A DNA stretch of 64,000 nucleotides, taken from assembly GCF_012273895.1 (NCBI RefSeq), contig NC_052112.1, positions 10,888,102-10,952,101 of the forward strand. The letters run 5' to 3'. Each line of letters begins with the position of its first letter. The stretch's first letter is position 1. Made by a program: the position numbers and the translations under genes. This stretch comes from Zerene cesonia. Its lineage: Eukaryota; Arthropoda; Insecta; Lepidoptera; Pieridae. The notes beneath the pieces are model-generated. The model did no database searches, was not told the origin of the DNA, and saw nothing but the letters and a program-made list of their open reading frames with translations. Positions 54,441 to 64,000 of this stretch are shown here, piece after piece.

Positions 54441-56589
54441 ATTATGTTATCACGATTCGTGTAAAAATACATACATTTAAATTCATTGTTGCTACAAATA
54501 AGCATTTACAAACAAGATATGAAATTGCATGCTTTTAATGAATGCATGTAAACAACAAGGTTTCGCTTGCTATTTGGCGCTGGTGGGCGCTGGGTCGGCA
54601 CTCGCTACTCGCTACTCGCTAGAGGCGAAGTCGACAACTTGTTATGTAAGTTTCATCAGCTTACTGGTTGCTAATTATTAAATTGACGTACTCGAATTAC
54701 AATAGATGAAATTAATAAAATACGCAATTAATTAGTAAATAATCTAAAATCTGAACACGCTTTGTTTATCTCTGCTGAAATGTATGAAAATACTACAACT
54801 TCTTATAAAATTATTTTAATCTGTATTTTTATAATGTATAGACAAAAATATGTAACTTGAATTTATAAAACAATTTCTAATTGATCAAATAATGAGCGTT
54901 CACTCACAATATATTTTCATTTTCTTCCAAAAAATCCGCTGAGTAAATTAGACCTAGCGCTTCTTAGAAAACCAGTGTTCAAACATTAAAGTATCCGTTT
55001 CGCTATGTATAGCAGGTATTTTTGGCCATTAGCTAATTGTCGTAAAACCATAGTAGATAACTACAATATTCTAATGCGAATACCTAGGTACCTCGTAACG
55101 TTACTTGACGAAAACAACGAAACAAAGATTTTAAACAGAAACTACTCTGAACTATTTGGATTTGTCTGGATACTAATCTACAATGCATTAGTCATTCGAA
55201 ACTTCAGCACTACCGCGAGGGTACCGGGCGAGGCGATGAATCATGTAAGTCGGAACTCGGAAGTAAAGTATCTTTATCTGGCAGCCACAGATGACTTCAC
55301 CAATTTTTAGTTGAGCCATTGAGCTCTTAAGCCCGTGCATCGTGTAATGTAACACTGACAAACTGGGACAATCTAATCCAATGCTTTGTAAATCTAATTT
55401 TCTTTTCGTATGGTATCCAATCGTTATTCGTGACAATACGCTAACCTACACCTAACCTAAATATAAATATAATAACCCATATATAAATATAATGTTAACG
55501 ACTACAAAATGTTAAAGAGTCGGTTGAAATTGTTTGTGGTCGAGACTCCGCAACTTGGTTAGAGTTGCTGCAGCTAAATACGTTTTAAATTATATCTAAT
55601 TCCAACTGGTTAACGGTAAAAGCAATTATTGGTGAGTGAAATACATAATCATCGAATTATTATTATTTCACAATACTAATTAGTTTGTTTAAAATTTGGT
55701 TTGCAAAACATCTCAGTCGGTTCTTAATTACTGCTATGTTAAGCTGATTAAATTAATATTTCTATATCTAAAAGTTTCGATCCACATTATCTTTAAAATA
55801 TTAAATATATAAAATTTTCATAGATGGTGTATTTTTCTGTTACCGCTTTTATGTAAATAACTTTTGTGAGACTTAATAAACGCAATTTAGCAGATCGTTT
55901 GATCAATGTCGACATTGTTAGCTTGCTCGATATGGGAATCCTGATTGATTTATCGACACATTTAATTAATTCTGCAACAGTTGAAAGGTCGAGGAGACCC
56001 GGATCTCCTCTGCGTGAGCTGGATCCCATCGACACCCGCTTGACCGGAGACGATCCGTTCCGACGTTCAAAACAATACTCGCCTATCATTATTATGTACC
56101 ATGGCTCATGCTACTGTATGTTTACTTGTCTATAACAAAATATGATTCGTAGGTTTACTGTTTTTATGAACAAAGAACACGCTTATATTTCATTCTTAAT
56201 ATAATTTAGAAGCCTGTTTTTCGTATTACTTTCAATTTGCATTTTGATTGATAGTTGTTAATATCACAGTGTCACGAAAGCGAGCCTGTGTGTGTGTTGG
56301 GGTCCGCAGACTGCGACACGTAGCACTTTTATTGGTACCTTGTTATTTTTAGATAAAATTAACTATCTATTTGGACAAGCTTTAATTTATTGCTTGAGAA
56401 AATGAACTGCAGCAGCTGAAGTTTATGAGTGATGTTTATATCATATAATATTACAGAAATGAACAGTGTTGGAGCAGTTTGCGGGGAGTGGTGGTGGGGG
56501 GAGCGGGGGCATGGCGGGGTGTCGATGTAGATCGGTTAAATAAATAAGATATTAATATTTTGAAGCGCAGGCCGAGGCCGGAGGTCGCG

Positions 56590-56834
56590 CCTTATCAGCG
56601 AGGCGACCCTCGCCCCGCACACCGCACCCCGCACCCCGCACCCCGCACACCGCACACCGCACACCGCGCCCCGCGCCTCGCGCCCCGCGTCCCTCACAGT
56701 AACAACAACACNNNNNNNNNNGAGGCGACCCTCGCCCCGCACACCGCACACCGCACCCCGCACCCCGCACCCCGCACACCGCACACCGCGCCCCGCGTCT
56801 CGCGCCCCGCGTCCCTCACAGTAACAACAACACT
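56590..56834 (+). repeat. GC-rich CACCGCACCCCG tandem repeat, duplicated across a 10-N gap
   Basis: A block starting gaggcgaccctcgccccgca, followed by CACCGC/CCCCGC units and ending 'gtccctcacagtaacaacaa', occurs before the gap (to 56711) and again after it (56722 on). The copies differ in unit number and in one base (cgcctcgcg / cgtctcgcg). Probably two alleles or overlapping contig ends. Confidence 0.75.
56712..56721. other. Short gap (10 N)
   Basis: Separates two near-identical copies of a GC-rich block. Confidence 0.95.
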
Positions 56835-57075
56835 CGCCTTGTAGTCAACACTCTGCTTAATTCCACATTTGTTAGGACAATTATTTTAGGTTTTGCTAAA
56901 TGTTATCACTCTACGTTCTAAGAAGATATTATGTACCTAATAGGTTACCCTCTATTTTTGTGACAGAGGAAAAAAGAGCAATGGGTACGAGACGGTATCA
57001 ATTTTTGTAAAGAAAACAGTTCCCCGTTCCAGCTAACTGCTGCAATCACTACTAACAAGATTGGCCGAAGCCGGC

Positions 57076-57160
57076 AGATAATGCTACCGCAAACAATTGA
57101 ACATCTCAATCAATCAGTTAAAGATAAGTTTAATGCTAATAATTGGCGACGCGCGATAAG
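57076..57160. promoter_or_regulatory. GATA-site trio upstream of GATAe-like gene
   Basis: AGATAA at 57076, AGATAA at 57122 and CGATAAG at 57154 lie within 85 bases, about 7 kb upstream of the GATAe-like start codon. Weak candidate enhancer. Confidence 0.22.
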
Positions 57161-58958
57161 CCAAAACATAATGAAAATATTATATGCTGCGAGCTGCGCG
57201 GGCCGCGACGCGGTAATAATAATAATTTTATAATCTTTTAAATTGTCATAATAGGTCTGATGTTATTGTTACAGTATACATATGTTAAAAGAGAATAGGA
57301 ATATATGAATTTTTGTTTACTCTACATGTCTAGGCAGAGTCCAAGCAATACTATATAGTATATACACATTAGCCTTAACTTTTCGTATCACACTACGTGA
57401 CTTGTTCACAGAATAGTAAGCTCGGGTTCGAAACCAAAATGACGCTACCGATTGTAATCCTCGCAATATTCGTATTTGATAAGACTTGTTGCTTTACCAT
57501 TTTGCAGCGTATGCTGTAACGTCACTTGTATTACCCACTAGTAGGTACTTCGAAATACAGAAACGTTTTACATTTTCATAAATCTCTAACTGAATAGTAC
57601 CTATAATAAAAATATAAGCGAAGCTGGTCATCAATCCCGTCATTTTATGGCGAGCTCCCTAGCGGGGTCCCCATCATAAAATTATGTACTTACGTATAAT
57701 AAAACAGTAATTAAAGCACTGTACATTAAATATTTTTCAAAAAGAGTAATTACACCGATACATATTTTACGAATTTTGTACGTCTTTTTTCTGCTTTTCT
57801 GTTTGTATAATATTTAAAAAGAACGTAAAAATCTCTTGGTAACTTGATCAATATATGATTGATTGCTACATTTTATTTGAAAAAAATATTGTACAAATTC
57901 GCAAAATGAAATGAATTTATTTGTTACAATTGTGGTTACAAAGTTTTTATAAAAAATTAAAGTCCGTACAACTCGCCAATAAATTGACATACAAATATTT
58001 ATAAATATGCATTTTAATTTGATTAGAATTTTAAGAAAGTCCAGTACGATTATCCTTCTTATTTATTTTTTAAGTAATTAATTATTTTCCTCATTATTTT
58101 CTTATTTTTATAGATTTTTCAATTTGATCCTTTTAATCTAAGGAATTCGATTAATGAATAGAAACAATTATTGATAAGCCACGCTTTTAATAACGAATAT
58201 GTATTAAATGAGAAGTTGGTCTTTAAAGATAAAATATAGTTTTTTTGCTTAAATAAGTACTTGAAATGCTTCTACTTTGAAAATACGAGAAGCACAAAAC
58301 TTCGTAGTCCAAGCGAGTGAAGCCGCAGGCGAAAGCTAGCTCGTTTTTAAACTAACCAATTCTTTAACTACTCTATAAATTAGGCATGCTGTCAATTCGC
58401 TTTGATGGGGTGACTTATTAACTCACACAAGTTAGTATAAAATAAAAGTTCTTAGAATATTATGCCTGTGGATTTGTTTTTGTGCCTTGTAAATAGATAC
58501 ATCTTATAAATAAAATTGACATTCGAGTGGAATAATTCAACGTGGAAATGTTTTTTTAATAAATATTTTGACTTTCTAGAACAATCTTGTTTCATTGTTA
58601 TAGCAAGTAGAATGTAACGCCTAGTGAGCACGTATTTTCAGCGAATCGTCGTTGCGGCGTGTGATCGACGCGCGGCAGCCTGCGCGGGCGCACGTTCTGT
58701 ATTTACAACATTATGTTATATAGCTGGAACGCTAATTCACTTAAATTGACTTGTTTTATTACTGTTTTTGGTTTTACACTACACGGAGCGTTATGAAGGA
58801 AAAATTAAAAAAAAAATCTGTTAATGTTATGTTTAACGATTTTTTATAAGAGTTATTACGTCTTTCAGTTTCATTGATTTAGACATCAAAGCAATGGTTA
58901 CTTATACATTATACTATTAAATTTCAGTAGATTCGTCTGCGGATTTTGGCAAATTTGA

Positions 58959-58968
58959 NNNNNNNNNN
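58959..58968. other. Short gap (10 N)
   Basis: AT-rich on the left, C-rich (ccctccccccgcgacgc) on the right; the C-run probably stopped the assembly. Confidence 0.95.
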
Positions 58969-59308
58969 CCCTCCCCCCGCGACGCACCGCCGCCGCCCGG
59001 CGCACCCGCCGCGAAGCGAACCAAGCACAACAAGAAAACTTGGAAAATATAGCCGCGATTGCAGTATTTTTCCTGACCTTGAGTCGCGAAAATTGCGTGC
59101 TTGCCTTGTAGGACCCCGACCGATAACATAATAATGTGAGCGAGTATATTGAGGTCAATATTTCTCAAATGTTGCAGTAAATAAATTTTAGAATGTAATT
59201 ACTTAAAGTAATTAAAAAATTAGATAAAATTACCTAGTCGTTAGGTCGATTTATATCGATGATGATGATTAATTTACACTTCTTTTTTTTTAACTAATGA
59301 GTCATCCA

Positions 59309-59428
59309 GCGGCGTTCCTGGGAGATGGACCTGGGATAGCACTCGAAGTTCTAAAATGGGACGAAATTACTACGATTTCCTATCAAACACAAAAAAAGCC
59401 TCCGCTTTTAGGAACGTCGCTGGGCAAT
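59309..59428. repeat. MITE-like element with imperfect terminal inverted repeats
   Basis: 'ccagcggcgttcctgg' at one end and 'aggaacgtcgctggg' at the other face each other over about 120 bases. Confidence 0.5.
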
Positions 59429-59740
59429 AATGTATAGAAAACATGAAATGAAATGGCAAATATTTCAGTAAACCTGCCCTTTGGATGCACTTGCTGTGCA
59501 CTCGCTAATTGTATTTCGTAACCGCGGAACATGTGACTGCCACTAATCTGTCATTAATATTATATTTCGATTCATTTTATTATTTACCAACTATCAAATT
59601 ATATTTTATGCAAAAATTCAATTACAGACCGTTGTCTGTTTAAATATCCTATGATGATACGAAATTGTATTTATCACCTATATTAGAGAGAAGTACTCGT
59701 ACATTCACTAGTTTCCTTTATTTTCATTCGTTCTTAAAAT

Positions 59741-59912
59741 CTATACTAATATTATAAAGTTGAAGAGGTTGTTTGTTTATTTGTTTGAACGCACTAATCT
59801 CAAGAAGTACTGGTCCGTTTCGAAAAATTCTTTCAGTTTTAGATAGCCTATTTATTTAGGATGGCTTTAGGCTATATATGTACCACGGGCGATGCCGGGG
59901 CGGACGTCTAGT
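59741..59912 (+). mobile_element. Helitron-like short element, family A (copy 2)
   Basis: Same order of motifs as the copy at 3597 and ends 'cggacgtCTAGT'. Two copies 56 kb apart in the same orientation. Confidence 0.72.
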
Positions 59913-60114
59913 AAAACATATTCTATGTGGCATTTACCAAGTGGATTTCATTTGCTTACATTAAAATCCTGAAAAAAACAATGCTAGGATTGATTGTTTT
60001 CACCGTTTCAAAAAATTTTATTCTTAATGAGCACAAAAAGAGCGTGGCCTACCAACAGAAACATTTTTTTAGAATTCATCAATTAAATTTGAGGTTTTAA
60101 AATTGTATATTGGG

Positions 60115-60318
60115 TACTGCTCGCGGCTTCGCCCGCGTGATCAATGGAGACGATAGACCGTCCCGGGGTTTTCTTCACATAATTCCCGTTCTCGTGAGAT
60201 TTTCGGCATGAAAACTATCCTATGTCCTTTCTCGGATCTCAAAATATCTCTGTACCACTTTAATTTGTATCGGTTCCGTGGTTAGGGTTACATTTGCACT
60301 TATAATGTTTGTAGAGAT
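60115..60318 (-). mobile_element. Degenerate dispersed element of Helitron-like plan
   Basis: Begins 'tactgctcgcggcttcgccc', contains 'atttgtatcggttccgtggt' and ends 'cacttataatgtttgtagag'. Decayed. Confidence 0.45.
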
Positions 60319-62843
60319 TAAATGAAATATAAATTTAAGTGAAACAAAATTGAAATAATTATATCAATGAAGTAGATAGACTGCATATTACTACAATAAT
60401 GATTGATCAGAGGGTGGGTTGGCATCATCAGCAATATTGCTGCCCGCGTTTGCACTGTATCACCCGTATGCAGTGTATCCTGTGCAGGGCGCGTGTCCGG
60501 CGTCTGCACGTGTTCGCTTGCGTGGTTACTGAGCTTCAATGAAGGCTTCACCGGAGCCGGCCGCGGCGTCCCCGGCTACCCGGGCACCGGCGGATGCCCT
60601 TTGGCCTCTCCTACTCCTACTTCTCCTAGCGGCCCTGCTACTCCACACCCTACTTATAAAATTAATGTCATCGACGCACGCGTCCTAAAAATGGCGATCT
60701 GTCTCTACGTATTGTCGATGCATGTGTTTTATTATAATATAACCAATGTTTATGAGTGTAGGCACAGCTCTCGGAATGTTTAATCACCATTAGATTGGAT
60801 ATATATCCTTGTCACCGTTTAGTTGTGAAATGGGCAATCGATATGCAAGGTTCGGTTTGGTTCTGTTTAAATAAAAACGATACATTATATCTATTTAGTT
60901 CATATTTGAGAAATATTGCTCGGCTAGGCTCCATCAATAGGATTCGAAACTTGAAACTTGCAGTATATTTAATTTTGTGTATATTATGAGCACTAACACC
61001 TAGCAGTTATGTAAATTCGCTGTTTGAGGTGCGGAGTTGATATATCGCGTTTTTGGTTAGAAGATGGAATAATTTAAAAAAATGTAGGATTTTGATTTTT
61101 TATACTCTAAGAGAGTGAAAAATCGGTTGCATAAAAATAAGAATAAAGAAATTGGTCAACCATACAATTCAACAAATATCATTAAATATCTATTTTTTCT
61201 ATTTTAATGAATTTTTGATTACTATGAAGTAGTAATAAAAAGTATATTTGTTTTTGCAATGAAAATGCTGTATGCCTTACATTGAACATTTTCAGAAAAC
61301 ATATTGAATGTTTAAAATTACCGCGTTTCTCAGCTTGCATTAAGGAGGAATGGACTGCGGTTTTTTTGTAGTGGCTATCTAGCGCTCATAAATTTCATGA
61401 GACTTAATATAATATGTAAGTACTTACTATCGTTATATGCCTAACTTTAACTATACATTTAATTATATAAAAACAACCATACAACAAAAATAACCATACT
61501 TAAGAAATCCAGAGTTCTGCATAATTGTATACGTGAATAAGCTCTGTGCAATAGTTTTAGGTCGTCTTGTTGAACGTTAAATCGCGAGCATTTCCCCGAA
61601 GTAATGTGTCCATAGAGCACGACGTGTGTTTGTAACGGTTCGAGCGTCACATTAGCATGTGGCGTGTTATCAGCGGCGGGCGGAAACTGGAGGGGGCCTT
61701 ATCGCTGCACCCACAGCTACGTACCTACACGGCATATTTAACTACGGACATTTTACTTTCAGTTTATAGTTTGGCTAAATCATGAACTCCCAAATCAACA
61801 AACATACCGATCTTCTTCAAGCACATCGTGCCGGAGGCCGTGGACGTCGCGCCGTGGACGGCCGGGGCGAGGGGGCGAGCCACACAATCGGCTACGTCAC
61901 TGGTAACTGCACTGCGGGAGCGGCGGCGGCGCGCTCGGTGCGGCGAGCGGGCAGCGCGCGCGGCCGCCTACTGCCGCCACCTCACTTTCAGCGATTTTGC
62001 TTTATCTAATCGCGGGATGATAAAGCGCTGCGACTCCCGCGTGTCTCACTCGCGCCATTCGCAGACTCGCGACGCCGGCCGCTCTTACCGTGCACCCCGG
62101 CCGCTCTGCGCGCAACCTGCGTCGCGCCCGGGGCCAGCCTGGCTCTGCAGGCCGGCCCTCGGGACGAGCGCGACGCGAGGCCATGGTGCAACCACGAGAA
62201 GCAAGAGAAATAAAATAAACATTTTACGTTACCGCCAGCTGCACTTTCCATCGCTCCGATATTGTGTTCACTTTATAGCGCAACGGCAATAAACCTAGTA
62301 TGTGCGGAGGCCGTGGTGACGGCTTCGTTCGTTGGAAACAAACAAAGAATGGAGTTCCGTGCGCCCGCGCGGCGACACGTCAGCGGCCCGCGGCCCGCGG
62401 ACGTGATACATTGCGATTTATTATTCCCACTTACACATGATTATGTTTTGAAATATAATGTACTTCCAACGATTTAAATTCTCTCGTAAAATAAAATTAT
62501 TGAAATAGCTACAATAACATACAATAACAATAGTTTCGCACCGCCTTACTATTCTCGCCTTAGTGCATTGACTTGCTTTTTCTTTAGTTATTCATATGTA
62601 CAAATTCAAATCAGTAAACAAATTGATTATGTCAAAACACATTCATTAAAAGATCTTAATATTGGTTACCTAATTGATCCATACAGTGAGCGTCAGACAG
62701 GCGGATGGAATGTTAACATTTGCAACGCAACATTTTTCAAAATATACAATTGTTATGTCGAAAACTGTATAATAAATTAATTTAATTAATTAAATTAAAA
62801 TTACTTTGTTTCAAAAATTTTACATAATATGGATACATGTATT

Positions 62844-62918
62844 GCATTGAACCCCACACTAGAATCCCCTGTGTTGTGAGGTTCAATCTCTTTCATCGTA
62901 TTACATAAAAAAGAAATA
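62844..62918 (+). repeat. Two-copy dispersed repeat with GT tail (copy 2)
   Basis: Core 'attgaaccccacactagaat' through 'ctctttcatcgtattacata', A-run, then (TG)n from about 62923. Second copy of the repeat at 10834. Confidence 0.7.
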
Positions 62919-63366
62919 TATATGTGTGTATGTGTGAATGTGTGTGTGTACGTATGAGTGATTATATTCATATTAATAGTAAGTAAATGTTTAAGTTTAT
63001 ATTTTAATCAAGAAATTATGGTAACAAGGTTTTCAGTTTCTAAGTAGTCTAGATTAAATAGGCAATTCGTAACAATTTTTTTACAACGGAACTTAGACAT
63101 AGGATAAATATTTAGCTTTTTGTTCATTTTTGAATATAAGTATTGTCTTATGAATATAAACGCCTTGCTACCGAAAGACATATAACAGCTATGTTTTTTA
63201 CACGTCGGATTTCTCTGTGAGCGCTCGTTCTTTATAATTGTGTTTGGAGCTATTTTATGAAATTTTAGTATTACTGCTAATATGTAACTATCCTAAAATA
63301 GGTACTATAAAGGGCATACACATAGGTGTATAGATAGTATATAGATAGGCAGACGTATGTGCTAAC

Positions 63367-63676
63367 AGCAGTGGTGGCTCAGAGGTGAGAACCTTGGAAA
63401 ACAAAATCGATGAGTCGGGGTTCGAGACCGGGTGAGCGTACAGGAAATAAATTGATTTTTCAATTTATCTGCACATGTGGATAACATCACCACTGCTCTA
63501 AACGGTGAAAGAAAACATCGTGAGGAAACCGGCATGTCCAAGAATCAAAAGTTCAACGACATGTGACATCTGCCAACCCACACTTGGCCAGCGTGGTGGA
63601 TTATGGTCTGAACCCTCATAGGAGAACTGTGTCCGAGCAGTGGGAACATGTATGAGCTGATGATGATGATGATAAT
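63367..63676 (+). mobile_element. tRNA-derived SINE, near full length
   Basis: Starts AGCAGTGGTGGCTCAGAGGT (A-box-like) with the B-box GGTTCGAGACC about 50 bases on. It carries the body motifs 'cgtgaggaaaccggcatgtc' and 'cagcgtggtgga' and ends in a (GAT)n tail. I recognise this as a SINE family common in Lepidoptera; the exact family name cannot be fixed here. Confidence 0.85.
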
Positions 63677-64000
63677 GTGCTAATAGAAAGTTATAAAGTT
63701 CTAAGATCTGGCGGAGGCCCTACGTACAATGTACATTCTTCATGTGCATATTTACCAAATTGTTATATAAAAAATGATACCTTTCGGAAACGGAAAAATG
63801 TCTTGAAAGATGCTGCAAACTCTTGATTTGGTTTTATGTCCAAAAGCAAGTTGTCCTTCGATGTTGCTTCACAACCTGCAAGTTTCCGCGTGCCTCACAG
63901 AACCACATGTATCCCTAGCTTACAAGCATTTAAACAAGTTACTCCATTTTTTAGTTTATGATGATTAATTAATTATTACTAGTATGCTATTAAATAAATG

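Larger units (their letters stand above)
49989..64000. other. Region upstream of the GATAe-like gene
   Basis: No supported coding exon. GC-rich islands occur at 50.05-50.16, 51.18-51.31, 52.38-52.46, 53.82-53.95 (with a perfect CRE-like TGACGTCA at 53927), 58.63-58.70, 60.54-60.60 and 61.82-62.40 kb. Any of these could be a promoter, 5' UTR exon or enhancer of the GATAe-like gene. The rest is repeats and AT-rich DNA. Confidence 0.45.

Noticed and set aside
57420..57436. B-box-like ggttcgaaacc
   Set aside because: No tRNA fold around it; probably an old SINE remnant.
60403..60783. 126-codon plus-strand frame, Gly/Pro/Ser/Thr-rich in the middle
   Set aside because: No domain, start context or matching splice sites; the GC-rich patch is short and codon use is not convincing. 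It could still be part of an unknown exon.
61828..62292. 154-codon plus-strand frame in a GC-rich island
   Set aside because: Arg/Ala-rich translation typical of random GC-rich DNA, open in several frames at once; no homology recognised.

Overview
Organism and character. The window is eukaryotic nuclear DNA, almost certainly from a moth or butterfly (Lepidoptera). It is AT-rich, with small GC-rich exons bounded by GT/AG splice sites. It also carries dispersed repeats that I recognise as typical of Lepidoptera: a tRNA-derived SINE ending in a GAT tail, short Helitron-like elements ending in CTAGT, and LINE/SINE 3' ends of the 'catgggcggt' type. The family or species cannot be told from the sequence. 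No bacterial, viral or CRISPR features were seen. Nine runs of N (exactly 1000, 100 or 10 bases) are scaffold gaps, and the round sizes suggest placeholders.

Genes. The gene content is a GATA-factor cluster. (1) serpent (srp, the gene called BmGATA-beta in silkworm) lies on the minus strand, 18347 down to 14301. Eight coding exons join in frame across every junction and encode both zinc fingers (about 611-625 aa). (2) A second two-finger-type GATA gene, GATAe-like, also lies on the minus strand. Its first coding exon is at 49988 and the N-finger exon at 30359-30193. Six exons join in frame for 314 codons, then the sequence runs into a gap before any C-finger. (3) Four exons on the plus strand, 32676-36102, encode a GATA C-finger, the basic tail and a His-rich C-terminal region, with no N-finger. 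They lie on a 3.5 kb contig that is bounded on both sides by 1000-N gaps.

The main result is that (2) and (3) fit together. The N-finger exon ends in phase 0 after PRRL. The C-finger exon starts in phase 0 and supplies a linker of the length expected in the family. One gene needs a C-finger and the other an N-finger. The simplest reading is one GATAe-like gene split by a misplaced and inverted contig. The alternative, that the scaffold is right, is a single-finger GATA gene nested antisense in an intron of a two-finger GATA gene. The plus-strand exon 32676-32815 has the same phases as the N-finger exon (1 in, 0 out). It may be a mutually exclusive alternative that makes an isoform without the N-finger, as known for Drosophila SrpNC and SrpC.

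Layout. 1-14.2 kb: intergenic DNA downstream of srp, with repeats, hairpins and one falsely split gap. 14.3-18.36 kb: srp, including a dense GATA-site cluster in an intron. 18.4-30.0 kb: the srp upstream / GATAe 3' interval, with two gaps, a GATA-site cluster, Helitron-like elements and a possible GATAe terminal exon. 30.1-50.0 kb: the GATAe-like gene with large introns and the plus-strand contig. 50-64 kb: upstream DNA with GC-rich islands and more repeats, but no supported exon. Many WGATAR motifs lie near these genes, consistent with auto- or cross-regulation. That last point is inference.
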